Source of the DNA: Bacteroidales bacterium
GTDB taxonomy: Bacteria > Bacteroidota > Bacteroidia > Bacteroidales > WCHB1-69
NCBI GenBank assembly: GCA_017394765.1
Contig: JAFPXF010000076.1
Location: forward strand, 1 to 64,000
DNA length: 64,000 nucleotides
Direction of reading: 5' to 3'
Part shown: positions 28,288-36,633 of the stretch, one piece after another
Position numbering within the stretch: the first letter of the stretch is position 1
Layout: each line of letters opens with the position of its first letter
Notes under the pieces: model-generated
The model's database searches: none
Told to the model about the DNA's origin: nothing
Seen by the model: the letters and a program-made list of their open reading frames with translations, nothing else
Made by a program: the position numbers and the translations under genes

Positions 28288-28386
28288 TTTTCCTTGAGCA
28301 GTCCCGGTAGGGACAAAAGCTCGGTAGAAATATAGAAACATTAGTTTTCCTTGAACAGCCCCGACAGGGGCAAGAGCTCGGTAGAA
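28288..28386 (+). repeat. Two tandem 40-nt hairpin repeat units after fumC
   Basis: Unit A (28288-28330) has the stem GTCCC-GGTA-GGGAC (28301-28314). Unit B (28345-28386) has GCCCC-GACA-GGGGC (28358-28371). Both begin TTTTCCTTGA and end AGCTCGGTAGAAA. The stem difference is compensatory (T-A for C-G at the same pair). Position directly after the fumC stop would suit a terminator or mRNA-end stabiliser. Confidence 0.85.
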
Positions 28387-28422
28387 AAGAAATAACAGAC
28401 AACCGTTTAACACCTCAACAGT

Positions 28423-29112
28423 ATGGCCATCATCCTCATCGCATCCCTTGCCCCTGTCGTCATCCTATTGCTTTACATCTACGCGAAAGACCGTTACCAG
28501 AAAGAGCCGTTTGGTCAGCTCATGAAAGCACTGCTGGGCGGCGTGTTGGCCGCTGTATTGGATATTATATTGTTGTCCGTAGTCAACCTCTTCATCAATC
28601 CAGTGTTTTCCAACGGATTACAAGGTGCGCTTTATCAGGCATTCTGCATGGCCGCCATGCCGGAGGAGCTGTGCAAGCTGTTTTTCCTCTATCTATTCAT
28701 TTGGAACAGCCGGTATTTCGACGAGTACTACGATGGTGTAGAGTACGCGGCTTTCGTGGGCCTGGGCTTCGCCGGTTTGGAGAATCTGATGTATGTGCTG
28801 CAGGGTGGCGTCAGCGTGGCCGTGGGACGTGCTCTATTCGCCGTGCCCGCCCATTTCTTCTTCGCCATTTTCATGGGCTATTTTTTCTCCATGGCCAAGT
28901 TCAAGCCCTGGAAGAAAGGCTCCTACCTGCTATTGGCATATATCGTGCCCGTCATCCTGCACGGCATCTATGACGGCATCCTGATGACCCAGAATGTAAT
29001 TGCAGAAGCCGCCCCCTCCACTGCCGGATTCCTCGGCGTCGGGTTCTTCATCTTCTTCCTCTTTGTCTGGAAAGCCGCCGTCAAGCGTGTAAAGAGCATG
29101 GTGGGGAAATAA
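28423..29112 (+). CDS. prsW: PrsW family intramembrane metalloprotease
   Basis: 229 residues with about seven hydrophobic segments. PrsW/CPBP-like motifs lie in the membrane: PEELCK (E-E-x-x-K), GLGFAGLENLMYV, VPAHFFFAIFMGYFF with its His, and the last LHGIYDGILM (H-x-x-x-D). In Bacillus the family founder cleaves an anti-sigma factor; the target here is unknown. No anti-sigma gene is adjacent, though a membrane-bound sigma factor lies at 60833. The start 37 nt after the hairpin repeats is the only sensible ATG. Confidence 0.88.
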   Translation: MAIILIASLAPVVILLLYIYAKDRYQKEPFGQLMKALLGGVLAAVLDIILLSVVNLFINPVFSNGLQGALYQAFCMAAMPEELCKLFFLYLFIWNSRYFDEYYDGVEYAAFVGLGFAGLENLMYVLQGGVSVAVGRALFAVPAHFFFAIFMGYFFSMAKFKPWKKGSYLLLAYIVPVILHGIYDGILMTQNVIAEAAPSTAGFLGVGFFIFFLFVWKAAVKRVKSMVGK

Positions 29113-29157
29113 TCTCACAATATCTTACAGGAGGCAGTCACCCGCGCATCTTTTTTG

Positions 29158-29165
29158 TATCTTTG
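29158..29165 (+). promoter_or_regulatory. -7 box for the TPR/YwqK-repeat gene
   Basis: TATCTTTG matches TAnnTTTG and is followed by GCAGG as at other strong promoters here. The leader to ATG 29236 would be about 65 nt. Confidence 0.6.
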
Positions 29166-29235
29166 CAGGCGGCAAAGTCGAAACAAGACATACCGCAAAA
29201 ACATAGTTTACACCTTTATATCAAACCCTTTTATT

Positions 29236-32200
29236 ATGAAAAAAAATATGTTCCTTCTCCTCTTCTGCCTGCTTGCTCTCAGTCTGTCCGGGCAGAACAC
29301 GAAGAATCTCAAGATCATGGACAACTCCTACAAAGTCATCCGCCAAGCCATGAGAATGGTTGACCAAGGCAAGTATGACGAGGCCATCGCGCAGTACAAC
29401 ACTGTGCCTTACGGCGACCCGAACTACGAATATGCCCAATACGAGAAAGCGTTGGCCCTGGAAATGTCGGAAAAATATTTCGAAGCCATCCAGATTTTCA
29501 AGGAGCTGCTGGAGAACCCGTCTTGCACCCAGCCGAAGGCCAATATCTACACAGAGCTGGGCAACTGCTACGACGACATGGAGGATTTCGACAATGCCGT
29601 GAAGATGTACGAGCAGGGGCTGAAAGAGAACCCCTACTATTTCCATCTCCATTTCAACAAGGGTGTTTCGCTGATGCGTCAGGAGAAATACGCGGAGGCC
29701 CTCGAATGCCTCAAGACCTCCATGTTCCTGAGTCCTGCCCACCAAGGCAGCCACTACCAATATGGCATGTGCTGCCTCAAACTCGGCTATACGGTGCCGG
29801 GCATCATGGCGCTCAACTACTGCACGCTCATCAACCCCTCACATCGGTACACCTTGCTCGCCCTGAACACACTGAACGAAATCTACGAATCCGGGGTGGG
29901 CTCTTATAACGCCGACAACCACTGCGAGCTTCACGACGACTTCAAAGAACTGAACAAATATTATGAAGATGTCGTCACGAAACTCAACATCGCCATCATT
30001 TCGCAGAAGAAAGAGAAACTGCTCACCAAACTCGACCATCCCATCACGCGGGGCAACCAGATTGTGTTCCAGAACGTGCAAGTGCGTCCAAACTCCCACG
30101 CCGTGGAGGACCAGCTCTACATTCCCTTCTTCAAAGCGGTGCTTGACGCAAACCTGTACAACACACTGGCCTATTACCAATTCTCCGGCACGGACATCGA
30201 CAACAACAAGGTCTCCAAGAAAGCCGAAAAGATGCAGAAGTCTATTGCAGCCATGCAACAGGCCATCATCGATCAGCTTGACGGAGTTATTGCACAGGGC
30301 TTGAACCAAGAAAATCCCGACAACATCTTTTACTCTTACAACAAATACCAGCTCGTCTCGTGGGGCAAGGTCGCGAAAAACGACAAGGGCGAAGACTCCG
30401 AGCAGGGCCTTTGGCACGCTCTCAACGACCACGGCCAAATTGACGAGATCAATGAGTTCGACCATGGTGCAGTCAACGGAATGAGCATTGGCTTCGCAGA
30501 CAACCGAAAGATGATTGAGCTCCAGATTTCTCATGGGAAGAAGAACGGATTCATCCGCACCTACGCCTACACGCCCTTCAGTGAAAAAGGGGTGACCACC
30601 TTGGAGGCCTCCGCCAAAGATGACGTCATCAGCGGCCCCTACAAGGAGTACAACAAATCCGGCATACTCGTTTTCGAAAGCACGGTGGGGCCGGAAGGTC
30701 TGAATGGAGAGACACGGAGATACGACAACCAAGGGCACCTCGCCAGCGTCGAGAACCACAAAGACGGTGTGAACTACGGCCATCAGGAATCCTACTTCCC
30801 CAACGGACAGATTCAGGTGAAATACGACACCGACGACAACGGCACCGTCAACCCCTTCGTCCGCTATTATCCCAACGGGAAAGTTCAGACCCAAGGCTTC
30901 ATTGCCGACAACAAGCTGACCGGACAGTTTTCAGAGCGGTATCCCGATGGCACGCCAATGGCCACATACAGTTACAACAAAGATGAGGAATACGACGGGG
31001 AGAGCATAAACTATTACCCCAATGGCAACATACAGTCCAAGATGCTCTACAAAGACGGCAAAATCGATGGCGACCGTATCGAATACGATTATGACGGGAA
31101 GCCCCTTGTCACCTATCATGTCAAAAACGGGCAGGTCGTCGATGCCGAGACCTACATGCCCGACGGCAGTGTCCGGGCCACAGTCACACCCAAGAACAAG
31201 CACATCACTGTTGACTTGTACTCCTCACACGGCACTTTCCTCGGCACAAACAACCGTACACTGGACCTCAAGTTCGACGGTGTCCAGTACCAATATTACC
31301 CCACTGGTGAAATTTTCAGTGAGAGCAACTTCAAAGACGACCTTCAGGAGGGCGTTTCAAAATACTATTATCTTTCAGGACGTGTCCGCTCGTATTACGA
31401 ATACAAGAATGGAACCCAAAACGGCAAACACATCGACTATTTCGACGATGAGGCTCACACCATCGAGAAAGAGTGCATGTATCGAAACGACACCCTGACG
31501 GGTGCCTTCTACAGTTACTTCAACGACGGGACCCTCCACAGCAAATTGTTATACGCTCCTGACGGCGATCTTGTCTATTGTGCCTACTACCTGCCCAATG
31601 GCAAGATGATTCGCGAGCTCCGTTATTACAACGGCTTGCCTGTGCTCATCAACTCGTTCAACACGGACGGAAAGCTCATCCACTGCGACACTATTCTTTT
31701 TGGCAACGGCTACAGCAACTACTATCATCCCAACGGCAGCATTCGCACCGTCCGTGAAATCAAAAACGGAGACCTTGACGGTCCTTTCATTGAATATTCT
31801 TTTGACGGAACACGTATTAATTCCGGGGTCTATATCAGTGACAATTTGAATGGCATCCAAAAAGAGCTGTTTCCCACAGGTGAGGTCAGCGACTCCTGCT
31901 CCATGATTCTCGACAACATAGAGGGATATGTTTGCTCATTCAGTCCTTTGGGGAATATCACATCCATTGCATACGCCGGCTTGAGCAACACTCCGCAAGG
32001 TCCGAGCATCAATTTCTATCCCAATGGCAAGAAACTTCAGGAAAGCACCGTCTTCAAAGGGGATGTCCATGGAGCCTCCTATATCTACGCCCCCGACGGC
32101 ACTGTCCTTCTGGAGATTTTCCACGATCACGGAGCTCCTATCAACTTCAGCTACAGACAGAGCAACGGCAAGATGTCCGAGCCCCAAGTCATCACCAAGG

Positions 32201-32583
32201 ATGCCATTCCGATCACAGCCTATTATCCGAACGGCAAGATCGGCTTAGTGGCCAACTTTGAAAATGCCTCCCTGAACGGCAACTTTGTCATCTATTATCC
32301 CAACGGACAGGCCGCCTATACCTGTCAGTTCAAAAATGGTGTAGGCAATGACCAGATAATTCACTATTTCCCCAACGGCAAAATCAACATACTGAAAGGA
32401 ACCAGTGCCGGCACAAGCCACGGTCCCATAGAGATCTACTACGAAAACGGTCAAAAGGCATACGAGGGCAACTATTACTATGGCCTGGCACACGGCGATT
32501 TCAAGAAATACGACAAAAACGGCAAGCTCCTTCACAAGGTGACCATGTATTACGACCAATGCAACGGTGAGGAGCGCTATTAA
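29236..32583 (+). CDS. Giant secreted TPR plus YwqK/MORN-like repeat protein
   Basis: 1115 residues from ATG 29236 (signal MKKNMFLLLFCLLALSLSGQ). Residues about 25-230 hold tetratricopeptide-type helical repeats (AIQIFKELLENP, ALECLKTSMFLSP). From about 430 to the end come roughly 20 copies of a ~22-residue repeat built on Y-[YF]-P-N-G-[KQ]-[IL]-x-x, with G-x-x-x-x-Y-Y between. This is the antitoxin-YwqK/MORN-variant repeat (COG2849), expected to form an elongated beta-solenoid. No T9SS sorting domain, lipobox or enzyme motif is visible. Probably a periplasmic or surface scaffold; the YwqK name does not imply a toxin partner here, and none is seen. Confidence 0.85.
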   Translation: MKKNMFLLLFCLLALSLSGQNTKNLKIMDNSYKVIRQAMRMVDQGKYDEAIAQYNTVPYGDPNYEYAQYEKALALEMSEKYFEAIQIFKELLENPSCTQPKANIYTELGNCYDDMEDFDNAVKMYEQGLKENPYYFHLHFNKGVSLMRQEKYAEALECLKTSMFLSPAHQGSHYQYGMCCLKLGYTVPGIMALNYCTLINPSHRYTLLALNTLNEIYESGVGSYNADNHCELHDDFKELNKYYEDVVTKLNIAIISQKKEKLLTKLDHPITRGNQIVFQNVQVRPNSHAVEDQLYIPFFKAVLDANLYNTLAYYQFSGTDIDNNKVSKKAEKMQKSIAAMQQAIIDQLDGVIAQGLNQENPDNIFYSYNKYQLVSWGKVAKNDKGEDSEQGLWHALNDHGQIDEINEFDHGAVNGMSIGFADNRKMIELQISHGKKNGFIRTYAYTPFSEKGVTTLEASAKDDVISGPYKEYNKSGILVFESTVGPEGLNGETRRYDNQGHLASVENHKDGVNYGHQESYFPNGQIQVKYDTDDNGTVNPFVRYYPNGKVQTQGFIADNKLTGQFSERYPDGTPMATYSYNKDEEYDGESINYYPNGNIQSKMLYKDGKIDGDRIEYDYDGKPLVTYHVKNGQVVDAETYMPDGSVRATVTPKNKHITVDLYSSHGTFLGTNNRTLDLKFDGVQYQYYPTGEIFSESNFKDDLQEGVSKYYYLSGRVRSYYEYKNGTQNGKHIDYFDDEAHTIEKECMYRNDTLTGAFYSYFNDGTLHSKLLYAPDGDLVYCAYYLPNGKMIRELRYYNGLPVLINSFNTDGKLIHCDTILFGNGYSNYYHPNGSIRTVREIKNGDLDGPFIEYSFDGTRINSGVYISDNLNGIQKELFPTGEVSDSCSMILDNIEGYVCSFSPLGNITSIAYAGLSNTPQGPSINFYPNGKKLQESTVFKGDVHGASYIYAPDGTVLLEIFHDHGAPINFSYRQSNGKMSEPQVITKDAIPITAYYPNGKIGLVANFENASLNGNFVIYYPNGQAAYTCQFKNGVGNDQIIHYFPNGKINILKGTSAGTSHGPIEIYYENGQKAYEGNYYYGLAHGDFKKYDKNGKLLHKVTMYYDQCNGEERY

Positions 32584-32614
32584 CACATCCCATTAAAACA
32601 CATACAGTTACAAA

Positions 32615-34060
32615 ATGAATAATCCCACACTTGACAACATCGAGGAACTTTTCCCGAAAGACTTCACCGAGGAGCAGAAGGCCAAGGCCAAGACGCTCTT
32701 CTACAAAAAACTGTCCATCGCCGCCCACCAATTCTACAGCGGCAAGATGCAGACATTGCCCAAGGCACCGATTTACGGCTTCAACTGGTTCAATGTCTGG
32801 TACACGCCCGGCGTGTCGGCGGTTTCCACGACCATCCGCGACGACAACGATGCCTCCTTTCACCTCAGCAACCGCGCCAACCTTGTGGCTGTGGTCAGCG
32901 ACAGCACCCGTGTGTTAGGCGACGGCGACTGCACCCCGCCGGGCGGCCTCGGCGTGATGGAGGGCAAGGCCATGCTGATGAAGTACCTCGGCGGCGTGGA
33001 CTCCATCCCCCTCTGCATCGACAGTCGCGACGAGAACGGCGAGCACCAGGCCGACAAGGTCATCGAGTTCGTCAAGATGGTGCAACACAGCTTCGGTGCC
33101 ATCAACCTGGAGGACATATCGCAGCCCAACTGCTACCGCATCCTCGACACGCTGCGTGAAGAGTGTGTCATCCCCGTCTGGCACGATGACGCCCAAGGCA
33201 CTGCCTGTGTAACTCTGGCCGGACTTATCAACGCCCTCAAGATCGTGGGCAAGAAGATGGCAGACATCAAAGCGGTGCTGTACGGCGCCGGCGCCGCCAA
33301 CACCACGATTGCCCGGCTGATGATCTCCGACGGCGTGAAGGCCGAGAACCTCATCATCTTCGATACCAAAGGCACACTGCACAAAAACCGCATCGACATC
33401 CGCGATGACCGGCGTTTCTACCGGAAATGGGAACTCTGTCAGACCACCAACCCCGGATGCATCGAGACCCCCGAGGAGGCCTTCAAGGATGCTGATGTGC
33501 TGATCGCCCTCTCCAAGCCGGGCCCTGACACCATCAAGCCCGAATGGATCCGCCTCATGGCCGACAGGTCCATCGTCTTCGCCTGTGCCAACCCCGTACC
33601 GGAGATCTACCCCTACAAGGCCAAGGAGGCCGGTGCCTTCATCGTGGCCACGGGGCGCGGTGACTTCCCCAACCAGGTCAACAACTCGGTGTGCTTCCCT
33701 GCCATCCTCAAGGGCACGCTCCTGGTGTCGGCCAGCAAGATCACCGACGCAATGGCCATCCGCGCCGCCCACAGCATCGCCGACTATGCCGAGAAGCAGG
33801 GCATCTCGCAAGAGCGTATCATGCCCACCATGATGGACAGCGACCTCTTCCCGAACGTGGCCGCCGATGTGGCCATGCAAGCCATCCAAGACGGCGTGGC
33901 CCGCAAAAACCGCACCTGGCAGGAAGTCTATGACATCGCCTGCAAGGATATTCAGGAGACCCACGAGATAGTGGAACTCTTCCAAGAGAAGGGCTACATC
34001 CGACAATTTCCGGAAGAGATGGTCAAGGACATCGTCAAGCAAGTGTGTGCCGAACTGTAA
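32615..34060 (+). CDS. maeB: NAD(P)-dependent malic enzyme, short form
   Basis: 481 residues. It decarboxylates malate to pyruvate. The N-terminal malic domain has TPGVSAVST, VAVVSDSTRVLGDGD and the metal-binding HDDAQGTA; the NAD-binding domain has LYGAGAANTTIARL (GxGxxx with A for the third G), and the substrate loop has VFACANPVPEIYP and NQVNNSVCFPAIL. The phosphotransacetylase-like C-terminal domain of MaeB is absent, as in the prokaryotic single-domain type. Its stop overlaps the next start (TAATG), so it is coupled to the acyl-CoA reductase gene. Confidence 0.93.
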   Translation: MNNPTLDNIEELFPKDFTEEQKAKAKTLFYKKLSIAAHQFYSGKMQTLPKAPIYGFNWFNVWYTPGVSAVSTTIRDDNDASFHLSNRANLVAVVSDSTRVLGDGDCTPPGGLGVMEGKAMLMKYLGGVDSIPLCIDSRDENGEHQADKVIEFVKMVQHSFGAINLEDISQPNCYRILDTLREECVIPVWHDDAQGTACVTLAGLINALKIVGKKMADIKAVLYGAGAANTTIARLMISDGVKAENLIIFDTKGTLHKNRIDIRDDRRFYRKWELCQTTNPGCIETPEEAFKDADVLIALSKPGPDTIKPEWIRLMADRSIVFACANPVPEIYPYKAKEAGAFIVATGRGDFPNQVNNSVCFPAILKGTLLVSASKITDAMAIRAAHSIADYAEKQGISQERIMPTMMDSDLFPNVAADVAMQAIQDGVARKNRTWQEVYDIACKDIQETHEIVELFQEKGYIRQFPEEMVKDIVKQVCAEL

Positions 34061-35037
34061 TGGCTGGACATGCCCCACACGATTCCTTTCTGCGGTGGGC
34101 AGATGTCCTCCGCAGCCCTGACTGGGTGAAACAGACACTCGGACTGGCGATTGAACAACAACATCAGTTGCACAGCTGGTTCACACCGGAGTTCTGCCTG
34201 CTTTCGTTAGGACATCTGGCCGACTCTTTGTTGGACGCGAGAAACGGACAATCCTTTTCAAAAGAGAACGCGCAAACGATTGCGGTTCTGCCGCATGGCC
34301 GCACGCCCCTGTCGGGATTCCGCGACCTTCTCTATGTGCTGCTGAGCGGCCACAACGCCTTAGTACGCACGAAACCGCATGTCACTTTGCTGCCCGCCTT
34401 GGTGACGGCATTGATGGAGCTGACACCCTCGTTGCAGGGGCGCATAACATTCCGAAACGAGCTTTCCGCTTTCAATGCTGTCATCGCAGACCTGCCCGAG
34501 CAAGGCGGGGAAGCCCTGGCCCGACATCTGTCGAGATTCCCGCATGTATTGCGCACACCCCTCTGCCACGCCGCCCTGCTCACAGGGGAAGAGAGCGAAG
34601 AGGTGCTACGAGCATTGTCGCACGACATCTTCCTCTATTTCGGGCGCGCGCCGCGTTCCATACGCAAGCTCTATGTGCCCGAAGGCTATGACTTCGCACC
34701 CCTCGTACACATTCTCCACGAGGAGAGCCTTTGCATTGCCGGACACAACCATTTTCTCAACCATTTGGATTATCAGAAATCCATCCGACTGATGAGCAAA
34801 CAGTTCTACATGGATTCAGGAACGTTTCTCTTTGTAGAGAGTCCCGAAAACAATCCACCCACCGCCGTTGTGTACCATGAATACTATCATCCCGACGAAA
34901 AACCCGTTACGGGATATCACAACAACATGTACATCACCTCGCATGAGGACGGCACACCGTTCGGACAAGCTTGTACCCCCACCCTCTTCGACTACGACAA
35001 CAACATCGACATTTTGCAATTTTTAGGCAACCTATGA
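34060..35037 (+). CDS. Acyl-CoA reductase, LuxC-like (PF05893)
   Basis: 325 residues from ATG 34060, which shares a base with the malic-enzyme stop. Matches to the Bacteroidota LuxC-like family: WFTPEFCLLSLGHLAD near the start, GFRDLLYVLLSGHNALVRT, ITFRNELSAFNAVIA, HVLRTPLCHAALLTGEE, DIFLYFGRAPRSIRKLYVPEGYD. By family it reduces an acyl-CoA or acyl-enzyme to aldehyde with NADPH, but the small Bacteroidota version is untested and no LuxD/LuxE partners lie nearby. The downstream histidine kinase starts inside its stop codon (ATGA). Confidence 0.82.
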   Translation: MAGHAPHDSFLRWADVLRSPDWVKQTLGLAIEQQHQLHSWFTPEFCLLSLGHLADSLLDARNGQSFSKENAQTIAVLPHGRTPLSGFRDLLYVLLSGHNALVRTKPHVTLLPALVTALMELTPSLQGRITFRNELSAFNAVIADLPEQGGEALARHLSRFPHVLRTPLCHAALLTGEESEEVLRALSHDIFLYFGRAPRSIRKLYVPEGYDFAPLVHILHEESLCIAGHNHFLNHLDYQKSIRLMSKQFYMDSGTFLFVESPENNPPTAVVYHEYYHPDEKPVTGYHNNMYITSHEDGTPFGQACTPTLFDYDNNIDILQFLGNL

Positions 35038-36572
35038 AAAAAAGAATCATCGTGACGCTGTTTTTCATCGTCGGCATCACGGCCATTTTGTTAACCATCG
35101 CCATTTTCAGGCTCTACACGGAAGCCGAGAAGGTGCAACGGAGTATTTTCGTCAACGAGGTGCTGACGGCGGGCGAGACCATTGTGGAGCGCATTGACGC
35201 CACCATCCTCAACGACACACTCGACATTGCCGATGCCGACTCCACCCTCACGGGGGAAACGGACCTCTCCGACGTGGTCTCCGAGCTGCACACCCGCAAG
35301 TTTGTGCTGGACTCGGTAACCAACCAACCCATCGGTGTCATCAAGTCCGTGGTTTTCGTCAAGGAGAACAACAGCCGTGTGGTCGAGAACGACACCGAAT
35401 ATTTCAGCCAGTCATTCCGTTCGCTTTTCCCCATTGACAAGGATCCGTGGTCGCCGAAGAACACCAAGGACAACCCAGCCCGCAGCCTCAGTTTCACTGA
35501 CGCCAACTTGGTGCAACTTGACAGTGCCACCATCGCGCTCCTCAGCGAACAGAAACTGCACGATATCATCCAAGGTGCCTTGTTGGAGGAGAACATCGAC
35601 GCGCGCTTCGAGTTTGCCCTATACAACGCCTTCACCACCGACTTCATCATTTTACCCCAAAACATCACGCCCGAACAGATGTTACAGAGCGAATTTGTCT
35701 TTCGCTTGAAATACAACGAGAAGGTCAGCTCGCCCCATTATATCATCCTTTACTTCCCCGCCGAGCGCGGCATTTTCCTCCAGAGGATGAGCACCATCGT
35801 CATCCTCATCCTCAGCCTGTTGATCATCAGCTTCCTGATCTCCATCGTGGCGCTGATTTCGCTATATCGCCAAAAGAAGCTTTCGGAAGTGACCAACGAG
35901 TTCGTGAACAACATGACACACGAGTTCAAGACACCCATCTCCACCATCTCCTTAGCCTGCGAGGCCCTCGCCGACCCCACGCTGCACAGCAATTCAGAGA
36001 TGCGCGAGGCTTACGTCAGCATCATCCGTGATGAGAACACGCGTCTGAAGAACATGGTGAACACCATCCTTCAAACCGCACAACTCAAAAAGGGACAGGT
36101 GAAGATGAACGTGGAATTGTTCGATATGCACGAACTCATCCACAAGGTGGCCGACAGCATCTCACTGCAGATCTCTTCCTCCATGGGAACCCTCAACTTA
36201 GCCCTCAATGCCGACGACCACGAGCTTTTTGGCGACAAATCGCATTTGGAAAACGTCATCATCAATCTGGTGGAAAACGGCATCAAATATTCACAGAACC
36301 CACCGGAAATCCTCATCAACACGCAGTCTAACGGCAAGCAGTTCCTGCTCTCGGTGACCGACAAGGGCATTGGCATCCCCAAGAAAGCCATCGCCAACAT
36401 TTTCGAAAACTTCTATCGCATCCCAAAGGGTAATATCCACGATGTCAAGGGCTACGGACTCGGTCTCGGATATGTGAAGAAAATCGTCTCCCTGCACAAA
36501 GGCAAGATTGAGGTGCAGAGCGAGGAGGGCAAGGGCAGCACGTTTATCATCTATTTGCCCTTGCAGAAATAG
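35034..36572 (+). CDS. Sensor histidine kinase with periplasmic sensor domain
   Basis: 512 residues from ATG 35034, overlapping the previous stop. Membrane helices at about 5-27 and 253-278 flank a ~225-residue periplasmic sensor with no recognisable fold. The DHp helix has the phospho-His296 in NNMTHEFKTPIS; the ATPase has NVIINLVENGIKYS (N box), DKGIGIPKKAI (G1), YGLGLGYVKK (G2). There is no HAMP or receiver domain and no response regulator beside it, so it is an orphan. The RQKKLSE-x-x-NEFVNNMTHEFKTPI signature is shared with Bacteroidota kinases such as PorY, and porX is in this window (57436), but a partnership is only a guess. Confidence 0.92.
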   Translation: MKKRIIVTLFFIVGITAILLTIAIFRLYTEAEKVQRSIFVNEVLTAGETIVERIDATILNDTLDIADADSTLTGETDLSDVVSELHTRKFVLDSVTNQPIGVIKSVVFVKENNSRVVENDTEYFSQSFRSLFPIDKDPWSPKNTKDNPARSLSFTDANLVQLDSATIALLSEQKLHDIIQGALLEENIDARFEFALYNAFTTDFIILPQNITPEQMLQSEFVFRLKYNEKVSSPHYIILYFPAERGIFLQRMSTIVILILSLLIISFLISIVALISLYRQKKLSEVTNEFVNNMTHEFKTPISTISLACEALADPTLHSNSEMREAYVSIIRDENTRLKNMVNTILQTAQLKKGQVKMNVELFDMHELIHKVADSISLQISSSMGTLNLALNADDHELFGDKSHLENVIINLVENGIKYSQNPPEILINTQSNGKQFLLSVTDKGIGIPKKAIANIFENFYRIPKGNIHDVKGYGLGLGYVKKIVSLHKGKIEVQSEEGKGSTFIIYLPLQK

Positions 36573-36603
36573 AATACTTCGGGGCCACGTAAACAAGTAT
36601 TCT
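36571..36603. terminator. Stem-loop between convergent genes
   Basis: AGAATACTT (36571-36579) pairs perfectly with AAGTATTCT (36595-36603) around 15 nt. It starts within the kinase stop codon and lies 31 nt from the stop of the convergent protease gene. No long T-run on either side, so efficiency is uncertain. Confidence 0.4.
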
Positions 36604-36633
36604 TTGCTGCGTTCAAGTTGCGCGCGCAATCTC

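Noticed and set aside
29236..32583. YwqK-type repeats as evidence of a toxin-antitoxin system
   Set aside because: No toxin-like gene is adjacent, and the protein has a signal peptide and a TPR head; the repeat name alone is not evidence.
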